Assembly (NCBI GenBank): GCA_944739405.2
Contig: OX123186.2
Coordinates: 87,709,034 to 87,773,033, forward strand
Source of the DNA: Euclidia mi
Lineage: Eukaryota; Arthropoda; Insecta; Lepidoptera; Erebidae
Length of the DNA: 64,000 bases
Direction of reading: 5' to 3'
Below, in pieces: positions 1 to 11,242 of this stretch. A program made the translations under genes and the position numbers. The notes under the pieces were generated by a model that ran no database searches, had not been told where the DNA came from, and was given only the letters and a program-made list of their open reading frames with translations. How positions within the stretch are numbered: the first letter of the stretch is position 1; every line of letters starts with the position of its first letter.

Positions 1-420
1 TGTACATCATACTGCGGTCGAGGTTCCCATTATTGTGATTTCTGTCATCAATAAGAGTTAACATATTTTTAATTTGAATATTAGTTGAGTACGTTGATAC
101 TGCTTAAAATAATACTGGCTGATTATTATGACTGTGATTTATATGATTTAGCTAGAGGTTAGAGCTTACCCGCTTTGCCCAAAAGGCTTACCCAATTTAG
201 GCATCCCTCCCGGGCATAACGGGTAATTGCAATGGTTATATTGTTGTTATTTTTTTGATTTCATTACTTACAAATATAATAATTCTTGTTGATTTTAGAT
301 AGTATATTGAGCAACAATTTGTTAGGTAACAAATAAAAGTTTATTAATATTACCATACTCTTTTATTTTGTTTTTTCCCTTAGTTTACCCGATTTGGGCT
401 AACCTCCCTTAATTTAAAAA
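1..420. other. AT-rich stretch, no gene recognised
   Basis: No coding exon, RNA gene or recognisable repeat boundary is visible. It lies directly upstream of a truncated LINE. Confidence 0.4.
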
Positions 421-422
421 TA

Positions 423-1547
423 AATACGCTTCCAGTAGAAGACAATAGACGTATGGATTTGGGCCTGAACACACATGTAGCTTTCATAGATTTGGAAAAA
501 GCATTTGATAGAGTAAATTGGCTGAAGATGATGGAAATTTTGAAAGAAGCTGGATTAGACTATAGGGATAGGAAAATAATATACGAATTATATAGGCAAC
601 AAGAAATGATAATAGAAGTCGGGAACGAAAAAGTGAGTGCAAAAGTTCAGCAGGGAGTAAGACAAGGATGTCCACTATCACCTCTAATCTTCAACATCTT
701 TATAGAGAGCGCTATTCGTAAAGTGTCAAACAGCGGCATGGGAGGAGTTAAGTTCAACGGTTATAATATTCAATTTATTCGATTTGCAGATGACATAGCA
801 GCAATATCAGATAGCCCAGATAATTTAGAAAAATTACTTGCAGAAATGGACGCAATATTTAGCAAACTTGGTCTTAAAATAAATACTATCAAGTCAAAAT
901 GTTTGACAACTTCGAAATTTCCGTCACAAAATAGACCCATTAAAATTAACAACATTGTCATAGAACAGGTCAATAGCTTTAAATATCTAGGTAGCCAAAT
1001 AACACACGACTCCAGATGTACACAGGATATAAAAACTAGAATTGCAATAGCCAAACAAGCATTTAATAGGAAAAAGACTCTATTCAAATCGAATATTAAC
1101 TCAAAAATTAGAAAACAGCTAATTAAAACTTACGTCTGGAGTATCGCTCTATACGGCTGTGAAACTTGGACCATGACGCAAAGGGATAGAGAAAAATTGG
1201 AGGCGTTTGAGATGTGGTGCTGGAGGAGGATGAAGAGAATAAGCTGGACAGAAAAGATTACAAACGAAGAGGTTCTGCGAATGGTTAACGAAGAGAGACG
1301 GTTGCTAAAACTAATAGAAAATCGGAGAGGGAAGATGATTGGCCACTTGATACGACACGACAACTTTTTCAAAATAATACTAGAAGGCAAAATAGAAGGG
1401 AGAAGAGGAAGAGGACGGCCTCGACGTACCTACATGACACAGCTGAAGGAAAAAGTTGGAGTCGGGTCCTATCAAGAGGTCAAAGAAAAGGCAGAAAACC
1501 GAAGCCAATGGCAATTGCTCCACCGACAAGAGCTACCTAGCTCTTAA
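423..1547 (+). pseudogene. 5'-truncated LINE, reverse transcriptase 3' half
   Basis: Remnant of a non-LTR retrotransposon open reading frame. The 364-residue frame from 453 begins inside the reverse transcriptase palm at the AFIDLEKAFDRV motif (catalytic Asp of motif A). It continues through the B motif GVRQGCPLSP and the FADD catalytic box (canonical YADD). It ends with the thumb and C-terminal region typical of insect endonuclease-RT proteins (YGCETWTM, WCWRRMKRISW, GHLIRHD, GRRGRGRPRRTYM). Endonuclease and N-terminal RT are absent, as expected from 5' truncation during target-primed reverse transcription. The frame is unbroken, so the copy is fairly young. The clade (RTE-like or another group) is not settled. 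Confidence 0.85.
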
Positions 1548-1572
1548 ATGGAAGAAGAAGAAGAAGACAATA
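1548..1572 (+). repeat. (GAA)n tail of the LINE
   Basis: A short GAA-repeat run follows the LINE stop codon directly and probably marks its 3' terminus. Confidence 0.6.
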
Positions 1573-2190
1573 TTTCATCATATCATTCATATCACATTTT
1601 TGTAGTCTGTGCACGGTTCTATGTTAATATTACGCATCTGAATTTTGGCATTAAATCAGGGCTTCAGAAAGTTTACAGTTTGTTCATGTACTTCCTACTT
1701 ACTGACAATCGTAACTGTCACTATCATAACTACTGTACCTGGCTACACCGCACACCTGGCCAGAAGCAGATACACGCGTCATTTCAATTCTAATAATGAA
1801 AAGTAGCCCTCGACATAGGAGCTTTATAAATTATAGCCATTAGTCACCTCGACCACATTAGCTTCCATTCAAAAATATTTTAGCATCAGTATCGGTACAT
1901 TCGTTTTCGAGCTAGGATGCCACAGACGGACACACAGACACGTCAAACTTTTAACAATTCTTACACCATTCTGTCTACCAATATGAAATATGATGAACAG
2001 GTTTACTTCATCTAGTTTAAAAGTCACCGATTAGATTACTTATCAGAAATGTATAGATATCCGTGATATCCCTTTATCGTAAGTGGATTGATAGCCAACC
2101 TAATGCTGTAGTCTTCATAAGCAGACGATTAGTAACAATTGCCATGGTTTTATATTCAGACATACGGAAGCCTGCCAAAGTGCCAATGTT
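1573..2190. other. No gene recognised
   Basis: A chance 81-residue frame begins just after the LINE stop. It has no family features and no splice context. Confidence 0.35.
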
Positions 2191-2195
2191 GCTTC

Positions 2196-2370
2196 TGTTG
2201 AGGTTTTAGGTGGAAGAATAAGCAAACTCTGTTATTTATCACAAATCATATTAAATATATTCATAAAATATTACCACGACACAATCTACATAAGAAGAAA
2301 ATGTAACCATAGTTACCAGTCAACATTACTAGTGTGGAGACACGCAGCTAGTGCTGTACATATCTCAACA
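2196..2370 (-). repeat. Copia 3' LTR
   Basis: 175 bp, identical base for base to the partner at 6342-6516. Confidence 0.97.
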
Positions 2371-2379
2371 CTCCTCCTA
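2371..2379 (-). other. Polypurine tract of the copia element
   Basis: The minus strand reads AGGAGGAG immediately before the 3' LTR, where plus-strand priming is expected. Confidence 0.65.
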
Positions 2380-2425
2380 AATGATAATTTGGTTTACAGT
2401 TATTATTTAATACACAACTATATAT

Positions 2426-2971
2426 CTAACTTAAATAAACCAACAGTAAACTAACCAACTGAGAATTAGCATAAGAACTTATCAATGCATTTATAAAATT
2501 GTCTTTGCTCAAACTTTTAGTCATAACATCAGCTAAATTTTCATTGGTGCAAATATGTTCAATACTGATCACCTTATTGACAACCAAGTCTTTTATGTAA
2601 TGAACCCGTATATCAATGTGTTTTGTACGCTTAGAATTCTCGTAATTTTTGGCCATTGATATCGCACTTTTGTTGTCAACAAGTAACACGGCATTCACAT
2701 CACAACCTAAGTGTCTACATATGCCTTTTAAATTAACTATTTCCTGTGCTAATGATGCGGCAGCTACGTACTCGCTTTCGGCAGACGATAAAGCTACACA
2801 TTGTTGCTTTTTTGAAAACCAAGCAATGGGGTTTTGCCCTTGTAGGATAATACCACCGCTAACACTTTTTCTGTCGCTTCTATCTCCAGCCCAATCGGCA
2901 TCCGAAAATCCGTATAAATTTTTGTCTTTTGTCTTTTTAAATAATAATCCCATTTCCTTTGTTTCTTTCAA
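2426..2971 (-). pseudogene. Copia RNase H domain
   Basis: C-terminal RNase H with the copia signatures YGFSDADWAGD (catalytic Asp), ALSSAESEYVA (catalytic Glu), LLVDNKSAI (catalytic Asp) and KHIDIRVHYIKD. It returns to the gag/integrase frame. The junction with RT contains both a frame change and a TAA. Confidence 0.93.
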
Positions 2972-4203
2972 ATAACGTTATACTCTTTTTCCAGCTTTCC
3001 ATAATTCTCATTCGGTTTATCTAAAAATCTGCTCAGATATGATACTGCAAATGTTAAATCCGGTCTTGTTGTTACGGTTAGATAAATTAGACTTCCTATT
3101 AGTTCTCGATACGGTACATCTAAAACTTCTGTATTATCCTTTATTTCTATATTGTAATTTCTTTCCATGGGAGTTTTAATTCCGTTACATTCATCCATTT
3201 TGAATTTAGTTAATATCTTTTCAATCATTTTTGTTTGTTTCAGTTCTAAAGTATCTTTATTTCTTTTAACTTCCATTCCGAGAAAGTTCTTCATTTCGCC
3301 CATATATTTTGCGTTAAACTCCTCCTTAAGTGCTTTAATAGTATCTTCCCCGTTTCCAATTATCAGGATATCGTCCACATAAATCAGCATCCAGCAGTCT
3401 TTTTTGTAATACAAACAGTAATCATATTCTGATCTTTGGAATCCGTTAGCTTTCGCGAATTCGTCAAGTGTTTCATTCCAACACTTTGGTGATTCAACCA
3501 ACCCATACAATGCTCTCTTTAGTTTTAATGCTGTATTATTATTTTTATTTCTAATCCTTTGGGGTATTTTGATATATACATCAGACTTCAATTTTCCATT
3601 CAGGAATGCAGTTGGAATGTCAAGTTGAATAATCTTTAAATCATCTTGTACAGCTTTTGATAAGATCATTCTTATAGTAGAATGTCTAGCAACGGGTGCA
3701 TAAATGCTGTCGAAAATATCTTCTTTCTTTTGTTGGAAGCCTCTAGCTACCAGTCTTGCCTTTTTTGTTCCATCTTCTTTTTGCTTAAATATCCATTTTG
3801 TATCTATGAGCTTTCTTCCATCGGTTATTTCTTGTTCTTCCCATGTTTCTAATCTTTGGAGTGCATCTAATTCTTTATTAATTGCGGTTTTCCATTCTGG
3901 TTCTCTTATAGCTTCTTCGAAAGTTTCTGGTGCATTTGCACTGAGACATATAACAATGTTAGTTTCATTTATGTTTTCTACATTCGTCTCGTAATCTTTA
4001 AGATAAGCAGGAGATTTTATCGTTCTTTTGGGTCTGGTTCTTTCTTCTTCAGTTTGATCGTTATTCATTTCTGCATCTTTAAATTCATCTTCCTTTTCTA
4101 CAATATCTTCCTTTTCTGTATTGATTTCTTCTTCTTTATCTTGAATATACCTTACTTGTTTCACTTCTTCGTTATTTTTGAACTTAAATGTCGCTCTCAT
4201 CAA
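2968..4203 (-). pseudogene. Copia reverse transcriptase domain
   Basis: 411-residue frame overlapping the end of integrase by 20 bases in another frame, hence a frameshift. It shows the copia RT start (WKTAINKELDALQ, then WIFKQKEDGT), motif A (IIQLDIPTAFLNG), the catalytic YVDDILIIG, and SLIYLTVTTRPDLTFAVSYL near the end. It runs out at TGA just before the RNase H domain, where the family consensus passes into the preceding frame. Confidence 0.93.
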
Positions 4204-5131
4204 ATCTCACATCCCTGGATAGAACTATCTTATCTTCTTCTGGATCCCATAATCTGTAACCAACGGTTCCATAACCTACCATTCTTGTTTCTTTTGCTCT
4301 CTTGGCTAACTTGTCCGGTTTGGGTACTATAGTTGCCCAAGCTTTGGAACCAAAAACTCTCAATCTCGATAGGTCGTTTTTACCAAAAAATATTTCGCTT
4401 GGTGTCTTGAAACATATGGCCCATGATGGCGATCTGTTCAATTGGTAAACTGCACAGTGTATCGCTTCGCACCATAAATGTTTTGGCAAATTAGTTTCCG
4501 CCAATAGAGTCCTCGTTTTGTCGCATAATGTGCGGTTCATTCGTTCTGATATGCCATTATGCTGTGGCGTGTAGGGTAAAGTATATTCTAAACTAATCCC
4601 TTTATTTCTGCAAAAATATTTCAAACTATTACCAGTGTACTCTCCACCATTATCGCATCGAATTCTTTTTACTTTATTCCCCGTTTCGTTTTCAATTCTT
4701 AATACATAGTTCATCAGTCGTTCTGTTGCTTCAGATTTGCTCTTCAGGGGATACACTACGCAAAAATGAGAAAAATCGTCAATAATCGTCATAAAATATT
4801 TCTCACCATTAGGTCCTTGTTGTCTGATCGGTCCAGCTATGTCTGTGTGAAGCATTTCGGCTATCATTCTCGTTCTAGGCTTTGGGACAGGTGTGAATGG
4901 GCTTCGGGTGGCTTTACCTTCCATACAGGGACTGCAAATTCTCTCAGATACAGGTAAGTTTAATATATTAAGACTTTTTCTATTCAAATGACCCAAACGT
5001 TTGTGCCATAGATCTGCTGCATCACTAACATTACAGATTTCGTACTTACATAATTCGGCTTGTAACTTATACAACTTTCCTTGCACGTTGCCGCATAAAA
5101 ATGTCTTATAATTAAATATTTTAACATTGTT
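4184..5131 (-). pseudogene. Copia integrase domain
   Basis: In the same frame as gag-protease, after the premature TAA. It carries the HHCC zinc-binding domain (LWHKRLGHLN…CSPC) and the DDE core: Asp in LHTDIAGP, Asp in IRCDNGGEYT, Glu in GISERMNRTL. The family motif RVFGSKAWA is present. In the intact family this enzyme inserts the cDNA into host DNA. The frame ends in TAA shortly after RDVRFDES, and the RT domain continues in a frame shifted by one base. Confidence 0.92.
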
Positions 5132-6235
5132 TTAATTAAAGTTTACATTAAAACCTGCCTCGACAATCTTTTTCACTGATAGTAAATTGTATGAAACATC
5201 TTTCACAATTAGAGCATCAATATTTATCTTATTATTTTGATATTTTATTTTAAGTTTACCTCTTTTATTAGTTGTAATACATTGGCCGTTAGCTACGAAT
5301 ATTTTTACATGTTTATCTAAGTACGTAATATCCGTCATATAATTTTCATATTTTTCATTTATTAAATGATCCGTACATCCCGAGTCTACAATTAGTTCTA
5401 TGCTACCACACTCACTCACATTAGCAATAATATCGCTAGCAATGAAACCTATTTCTTCGTCTTCTGTGTCTGCTGCTGAAGCATGTTGATACTTTGCATG
5501 TCGTGCACTTGAAAATCCTCTAAATGAGCGTCCACGCGCCCTTGGATAGCTCCGTCCTCGTGTCAATGACCGTCCTCTACTCGGCCCTTGTCCTCGTCCT
5601 GATCCTCTGCATTCAAACGACTTGTGTCCACGTTTCCCACAGGAGTGACACGTGAGGAAAGCATTATTCTCATAACTTTCACTATTTCCGTCCATTTTTA
5701 ACTTTGTCTCCATATCAAGTAGTCTTGCTTTAACAAATTCTAGGTTCAGTTGTTTCTCGGATGCCATAGTCTCTATTGATGTAATTACTTGATCGTATAT
5801 TTTTGGAAGAGAAGACAGCAGATAGCAAATTTGGTCTTCTGCATCGACGTTAACGTTGATAGCCGCTAATTCACTAAGAATTCCTTCAAATTTTAGGAAA
5901 TATTGCTGTAAGTTACTTTCATTGTCATAGCGCATTGTTATAAGCTTCCGTTTTAAATAAAATTTGTTACAGACTGTTTTTCGTTCAAATATGGCTTCTA
6001 ATGACGTTAACATTTCTTTGGTTGTATTTGCATTCTTTACAATGTCAATATATTTGTCGCTCAGACATTGTACCAAAATTGATTTTGCTCGTGAGTCATC
6101 TTTCAAAAATGATACTATATATAGAGCATCTTTTTCCGTTGGTATCTCTTTTAATAATACATTGCTTAATTGCTTTTCTTCCAGCAGTAATTTTAGTCTA
6201 AATTTCCAATGACTGAAATTTGAATTTTCAGTCAA
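5132..6235 (-). pseudogene. Copia gag and protease domains
   Basis: 367-residue frame. The N-terminal gag starts around NFSHWKFRLKLLL and includes the copia-type gag helical region (UBN2-like). It is followed by a CCHC zinc knuckle, CHSCGKRGHKSFEC (around residue 200), an Arg/Gly-rich stretch, and the aspartic protease active site VDSGCTDH (around residue 282). The frame ends at a TAA after LLSVKKIVEAGF, inside the normal protease-to-integrase linker, and integrase resumes in the same frame beyond it. The frame has no ATG at its start. The nearest upstream ATG (6249-6251) lies in a different frame and soon meets TGA, so a small indel near 6235 is likely. Confidence 0.9.
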
Positions 6236-6329
6236 AATCGGCAGCTGTCATCTTTCTTTCTTATAATTTTCGCCGATATTATTTTTCGTGGATCGCAACC
6301 CAATATATTTATGTTTACTTACTGCACGC

Positions 6330-6341
6330 GATCTGCTTCCA
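6330..6341 (-). other. Candidate primer binding site of the copia element
   Basis: Directly after the 5' LTR the minus strand reads TGGAAGCAGATC. The first ten bases differ by one from the complement of the insect initiator tRNA-Met 3' end as I know it, so that tRNA is the likely primer. The match is short. Confidence 0.45.
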
Positions 6342-6516
6342 TGTTGAGGTTTTAGGTGGAAGAATAAGCAAACTCTGTTATTTATCACAAATCATATTAA
6401 ATATATTCATAAAATATTACCACGACACAATCTACATAAGAAGAAAATGTAACCATAGTTACCAGTCAACATTACTAGTGTGGAGACACGCAGCTAGTGC
6501 TGTACATATCTCAACA
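6342..6516 (-). repeat. Copia 5' LTR
   Basis: 175 bp, identical to 2196-2370. On the minus strand it lies upstream of gag and should carry the element promoter. Confidence 0.97.
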
Positions 6517-6521
6517 GCTTC

Positions 6522-6815
6522 ATCATCACCAGCCACAAAAGGGGTTAAAGGGGCAGCATTCCTTTGCTAGGCACGAGCCTCTGCTTACTATGAGTAGGGC
6601 AAGGCCATAGTCCATCAAGTGCGGGTTGGCAGACTACACGTCTTTCAAGTTTATGGAGAAATCTCTGACACGCACATGGACGCACATATAAATTTAAATA
6701 TATCTATGGATATGTAGTATTCCTCTCGACGTTTTCCTTCACCGTTTAGGAAGCTGTCATTAATAATTTAATATGCACTTCGAAAGTCATTGGTTCACTG
6801 CGTAGCAGCCTGCTA
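6522..6815 (-). mobile_element. SINE family A copy, interrupted at its tail by copia
   Basis: On the minus strand it matches the body of the SINE at 20268-20575 (CCGCACTTG, TGGACTATGGCCTT and the reverse of ATGACTTTCGAAG). The right-hand copia target duplication overlaps its ATGATGAAGC-like 3' tail. Confidence 0.65.
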
Positions 6816-6837
6816 ATGTTATTTTGCTTCAGCATAA

Positions 6838-6882
6838 TATGAAGACGTCCACTGCTGCAGATAGGTCACCAAGGCTCTTTTT
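6838..6882 (-). repeat. Fragment of an RTE-type LINE 3' end
   Basis: GACGTCCACTGCTG…GATAGGTCACCAAGG resembles the 3' terminus of the RTE element at 23081-26313 (CGACGTCCACTGCTGGACAT). Confidence 0.4.
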
Positions 6883-9800
6883 ATTTACTGCATTATATTT
6901 AATTTTGCTTCATCACGTCTGAATATAAATTGTAACAGCCTTTTCCCAAAAGCAACTATAAACAATTTATCATTTAGGTTGCATCAGTTGGCTGCTAGAA
7001 AAATAAATGTTCGCCTAAACTACGCCGTAACAATGTTTCAAGCACATGTGGTTTAAAGGTCTTATATTTAATGTGTAAATGAGACAGCCGATTGAGTAAA
7101 TTTTGTATTCATGAACATCATACATTCTGCATCTCGATATTTTCTAATTATTAAGTCGAAATGAGACGAAGAAAGCGATATCTATTATGACATAATAAGA
7201 TTGTCATTGTTCGCCGAGTCATTCGTCCTTCACGGCTACTTGTGAACGGTGTTTAAATTAGATTGCCCATTCATCTCTACGACGTACAATACAATATTGT
7301 TCAAACTTCAACAACAGATTATTCTGTCTGGCTCGTAGATCTCCCGATAAACGACTTCTCGACTTCTCGTTCGATCACTAGGCGGTTAACTTCATTAAAA
7401 TAAGCGTGCATCTTACTCGATTCGACTGACAGACAACTCAGAGCCAAAACGTATTGGCATGTATGTTCCTCGGAAACCTATGGCTGCTCGAATTCCTGAA
7501 TTTGGATGATGATAACATCAGCCTGGAAAAGTGATAGCTCATAAGCTCACGAAATTGGATGTAAATTATATTTATTTATCTTGCCAATGTACACTGTGTT
7601 CTAGGCATAAAAGCCTAAAAGCGTATTGAATATTATATCCGTTTTTAAATTCCACAGCAAGTACAATTTCTTTTTGTGCCTGTTACTGTAAAATACCTGT
7701 GGAGGTTCCTTAGCAAACGAACAGTTTCCTGGTCCATTGCGATGTAGGTATTGCAGGCTGTGTTTTGCCCAAGTCCCACACATACTAACGAAGCCAATAA
7801 AAACTGAACTGTCATTTCGAGCATACGTTCATACATCCTACGCGGGTTTCAAACCAAAATATTCGTCCCAATAGCTAGGCTAGATAGCATCACGAACAGA
7901 ATATTTACGTATCTAAACAATGTCAAGGCGAAATATGAAAAAAAACTGATAATTTTTATCAAATTTAGAAATACGTCTAGACGGCATTGAATTTGCGCGA
8001 TGTGCCTCTATGCTAAAAATAATTCTCCAAGTTTATTTTTATACAAGACAGGTTTGAATATTTTTGCCAAACGGTAGAAAGCTCGTGTTTTCGCTCTCTA
8101 TGGATCGCGTGTAACCGGTGTTACGCTGTCTATGGATATATCTAAAAACAAGAACATAGGGCACAGCAAGCTCTATGAGCTGATCTGAATTTTCTAAGAC
8201 AACGCGACACTACGCATTTCCGGCGCTGATAATAACCCCGTTTGTCGTTAAGAGAAGATCTCCAGATAGACTATAACTTTTTTTTCACATAACCATTATA
8301 ATCGCAACTCTTTGCAACGAATCAGTCAAAGTCGGGCAACATGATTATTCTAATAAGTATATAATATACGATTATTCTTCCAAAACTATAACATAATAGG
8401 TGAACACATTGTTATCTTAGCTATCTTGTCATTTCCACACATACCTAATTACAGGCCGATTCAATGAGGTAATGGTAACAACGCGGAAACTGGCACAATA
8501 TTTTTCTTTACAGCCGTCGCAATAAAGAAAATCGGCAAATTACTCGTTTGATCAAAATTGTAACAAAACTAACAAAATTAAACGAAACTTTTTATTGTTA
8601 TTTGTAAAGCACATTCAATATGGCCCAATGACAAGATCGCATCTACCAGAAATCCGGCAAAATTTGAGGATTTGGCAAGATTTTAGTTTGACTGCACAGA
8701 TAAGTGACTCCAACTGTCAGTGAAACTGTTTTTAATAGAAGACGACAGTATATTATCAATATCTTCTGATTCATTCCATCATCGTCATCCTAGTGCTAAG
8801 CTGGTTGCAATCCAAGGACCTCGCTTTGGAGCAAGTTCGTTTAAATAATCTTATACGCCCTTTAAAACATTCGTTTACTTTAATTGGTTGTAGCAACGCG
8901 CTACCATATGGTCGCATTGCACAAACGAGGATATGTTATCATCTGTTGTTTTGAGAGTGTGCTGACGAAACGGTATGTAGTCATGTCTTTATTCAGTAAA
9001 CTTCGCAGTACGTCAGCGTTCGATATAATTACATTTAAGATCTACTCGTCCGGGAATCCCCGGATTTGTCCTTGATACTTGGACGGTATCCAGACAGGAC
9101 TGTCTTTGCTCATATATTTTTGCGATTACTAAAAAAACAACTGCAACTGATACTGAGCCGAGATCGTAACATTAAGAATACCTCATTTCAAGGTTATATA
9201 ACCAGTCTTTTATTATAGGATGGCGTATAATGACATTTTGACGTTTCAGAGTTTTGCATTGTTGGTCCAGTGAATTCCGCTAAGCGTATATCCGTTTGGC
9301 ACACAATAGCTACATGTTTTATTTGTCTAAACTATTCCAAGGGCAGACATTTAGAAATATGCCCTATTAAAATGGCAAGATTCTCCCTACTTCATGCCAA
9401 AACTAGCATAATATGTAGCAAAAAATAAGGGCGTTAAATAAATGATGTGAAATGAACAGTCAAGCCACAGGTCTAGGAGGAGAGATAACATATAAACTGT
9501 TTTGATCCTGACCGAAGGACTAGCCTATACCACCTATGCTTATTGACATGCCTAGAAGAAGTATACACATAAGGTTACACTAGTAAGCGGGCCCCGGGCA
9601 AGGCAAAAAGTCTTTGATGACATTGGGATAACGCTAGGACGATGATGATGACTTTTGTATACCAACCTGTCATCAGTGGGCCCTAACATCACGAAATAGG
9701 AAAAGGTGAACGTTGTCGATATCTGCAGAAGTCGGTTCACAAACGCAATCGTAGTCAAATGTATTGCAAGTATTGGAACCCGTTAAGGTAAATTGAGAAT

Positions 9801-9955
9801 AAGTAAACATCCTTGTAGGGCTTGAGACGAATTAAAAAATAAAATGTCACTATGTAACCCAAGGAAAATGCACAAAGCAAATAATATTTTTGTGAAGAGA
9901 TGGCAAACATGACATCAAACCCTTCTGGCCAGCGTGATATGGAAGGTATAATATA
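6883..9955. other. 3-kb stretch without a clear gene
   Basis: AT-rich with no repeat boundary I can define. The only frame with notable composition is the small one at 7645-7836. It could be intron or 3' sequence of the TMUB1-like gene, but I found no exon here. Confidence 0.3.
7645..7836 (-). CDS. Small ORF with signal-peptide-like start, unrecognised
   Basis: 63 codons starting with ATG; a second Met at residue 8 fits a start just as well. Residues 8-27 (MTVQFLLASLVCVGLGQNTA) resemble a secretory signal, and the rest holds five cysteines, ending NCTCCGI. I do not recognise a family. No promoter, splice or polyadenylation signal supports it, and a frame this short can arise by chance in AT-rich DNA. 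Confidence 0.2.
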   Translation of the reverse strand: MYERMLEMTVQFLLASLVCVGLGQNTACNTYIAMDQETVRLLRNLHRYFTVTGTKRNCTCCGI

Positions 9956-9957
9956 TT

Positions 9958-10068
9958 TTATAGTCTCACGCCTGTATCACCGGAGTGGTAGGCAGAGGTG
10001 TAAATATTACACCCACATTTCGCCATGAATTTTTAGGTCCCACGTAATAGGGGGTGAGCCTCCTATTG
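9958..10068 (-). mobile_element. SINE family B 3' fragment
   Basis: Reads as the reverse complement of the family B 3' half (GGTCCCACGTAATAGGGGG, GCAGAGGTGTAA, CACGCCTGTATC). Confidence 0.75.
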
Positions 10069-10084
10069 ACTCAAAATATTATCA

Positions 10085-10147
10085 AGACAAATTGGGAGAG
10101 GTATACGTCCAACAGTGGGCTGTGAAACGCTGTATGATGAACCCCAC
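10085..10147 (+). repeat. RTE-type LINE 3' end fragment
   Basis: GGGAGAGGTATACGTCCAAC followed by AGTGGGCTGTGAAACGCTG and ATGATG matches the 3' terminus of lepidopteran RTE LINEs. Confidence 0.6.
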
Positions 10148-10377
10148 ACCCATAAAGACTAGGGTAGCTGTCACTTAACTCTCTTCAAGTCAGTCTTTGA
10201 GCCTGACTTTAGGACCAAGGGTCCCGCACAAATTCATTTCCTGTTGATATCATTACCAAGACGAAGGATGTTTTCGAATAGAATGACTAACTTAGATTAA
10301 AAATTATAGATAGATAAGCAAACAAATATTTATAAAATAATACTAATGCACCTTGGACCTTGATTATTGGCAAAATG

Positions 10378-10380
<3 letters not shown>

Positions 10381-10453
<73 letters not shown>
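10381..10453. repeat. (TA)n microsatellite
   Basis: About 36 uninterrupted TA units directly before a SINE. Confidence 0.97.
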
Positions 10454-10454
<1 letters not shown>

Positions 10455-10456
<2 letters not shown>

Positions 10457-10696
10457 CAGCGGTGTACGTAACGGACTGCCGAGACGATGGTTTCGATACC
10501 CAGTTACCCCGGGCACACACCTCTGACTTTTCGAAGTTATGTGTGTATTAAAATGTTAAGTATCGCTCAATTAACAATGTGCCCGGTAGATGGCAATAGG
10601 CCCTACTATATTGGGATCGAAACATAACTGGCGAAGTGTGGGTGTGTAATACACCTCTGCCTACCCCTTCGGGGATAAAAGGCGTGAAGTTATTAT
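10455..10696 (+). mobile_element. Chimeric SINE: family A body with family B tail
   Basis: tRNA-like head with a B-box-like GGTTTCGATACCC. The body (CTCTGACTTTTCGAAGTTAT, GTGTGTATTAAA) is shared with family A. The 3' end (GTGTGGGTGTGTAATACACC, TCTGCCTACCCCTTCGGGG) is shared with family B. Confidence 0.75.
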
Positions 10697-10699
10697 ATT

Positions 10700-11180
10700 A
10701 TGTTTATGTATTTATTTTAGGTCAACAGTAGTAGAGTATCAGTAGACAACAAGTATTAGTAGAGGTTTAGTTTTGCAATTTGCGTGTGAATCGATAAAAA
10801 ATGACTCCTAGGCGGCTGTAACTTCTTATCGGGTGACATAGAAGCTTGATTTTATCAAACTGTACTGACCCAAGTATTCCATTAAATTTTTATCAAAAAT
10901 AATGGTTTTGGCAGACAGGCAGAACAAACAGACGGTAACAATGAGTTCTTTTAAGCAACACAAACAAGTGCTTTTATAAGGAAAATAAAAATGGTATTAA
11001 GAGCGAAGAACCCCAGAAACTCTCCAACCTCCTATCTCAACACACAAAAATCAAACTACAACATCGCTCCGTTGCAATTTCCAAGACTGACAAAAACAAA
11101 CACTTTCACATTTATAATATCATTATGGACGTTATCAATGCTTGCCTTCTAAAAGCGTACTGACTGAACAATAAGTAATC
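10700..11180. other. No gene recognised (probable TMUB1-like intron)
   Basis: Lies just downstream (minus strand) of the TMUB1-like exon's splice donor. No coding similarity seen. Confidence 0.35.
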
Positions 11181-11242
11181 ATATCACATCACATCAATAT
11201 TCATTAACATTGCATTTATAAATAATATTTCATATAACTTAC

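Larger units (their letters stand above)
2196..6516 (-). mobile_element. Complete Ty1/copia LTR retrotransposon, coding region broken
   Basis: A 4321-bp element read on the minus strand. It has 175-bp LTRs with no difference between them, ends TGTTGAG…CTCAACA, and is flanked by the 5-bp duplication GCTTC (2191-2195 and 6517-6521). The order is gag, protease, integrase, RT, RNase H, which is the Ty1/copia order. A primer-binding-like site and a polypurine tract adjoin the LTRs. Coding is interrupted. No in-frame ATG opens gag (the nearest, at 6251, is in another frame). A TAA lies between protease and integrase (5132-5134). There is a frameshift between integrase and RT (about 4184-4203), and a frameshift plus stop before RNase H (about 2971-2990). 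It could not make the full polyprotein as it stands. Confidence 0.97.

Noticed and set aside
10287..10551. Ile/Tyr repeat ORFs on both strands
   Set aside because: Translation of a (TA)n microsatellite.
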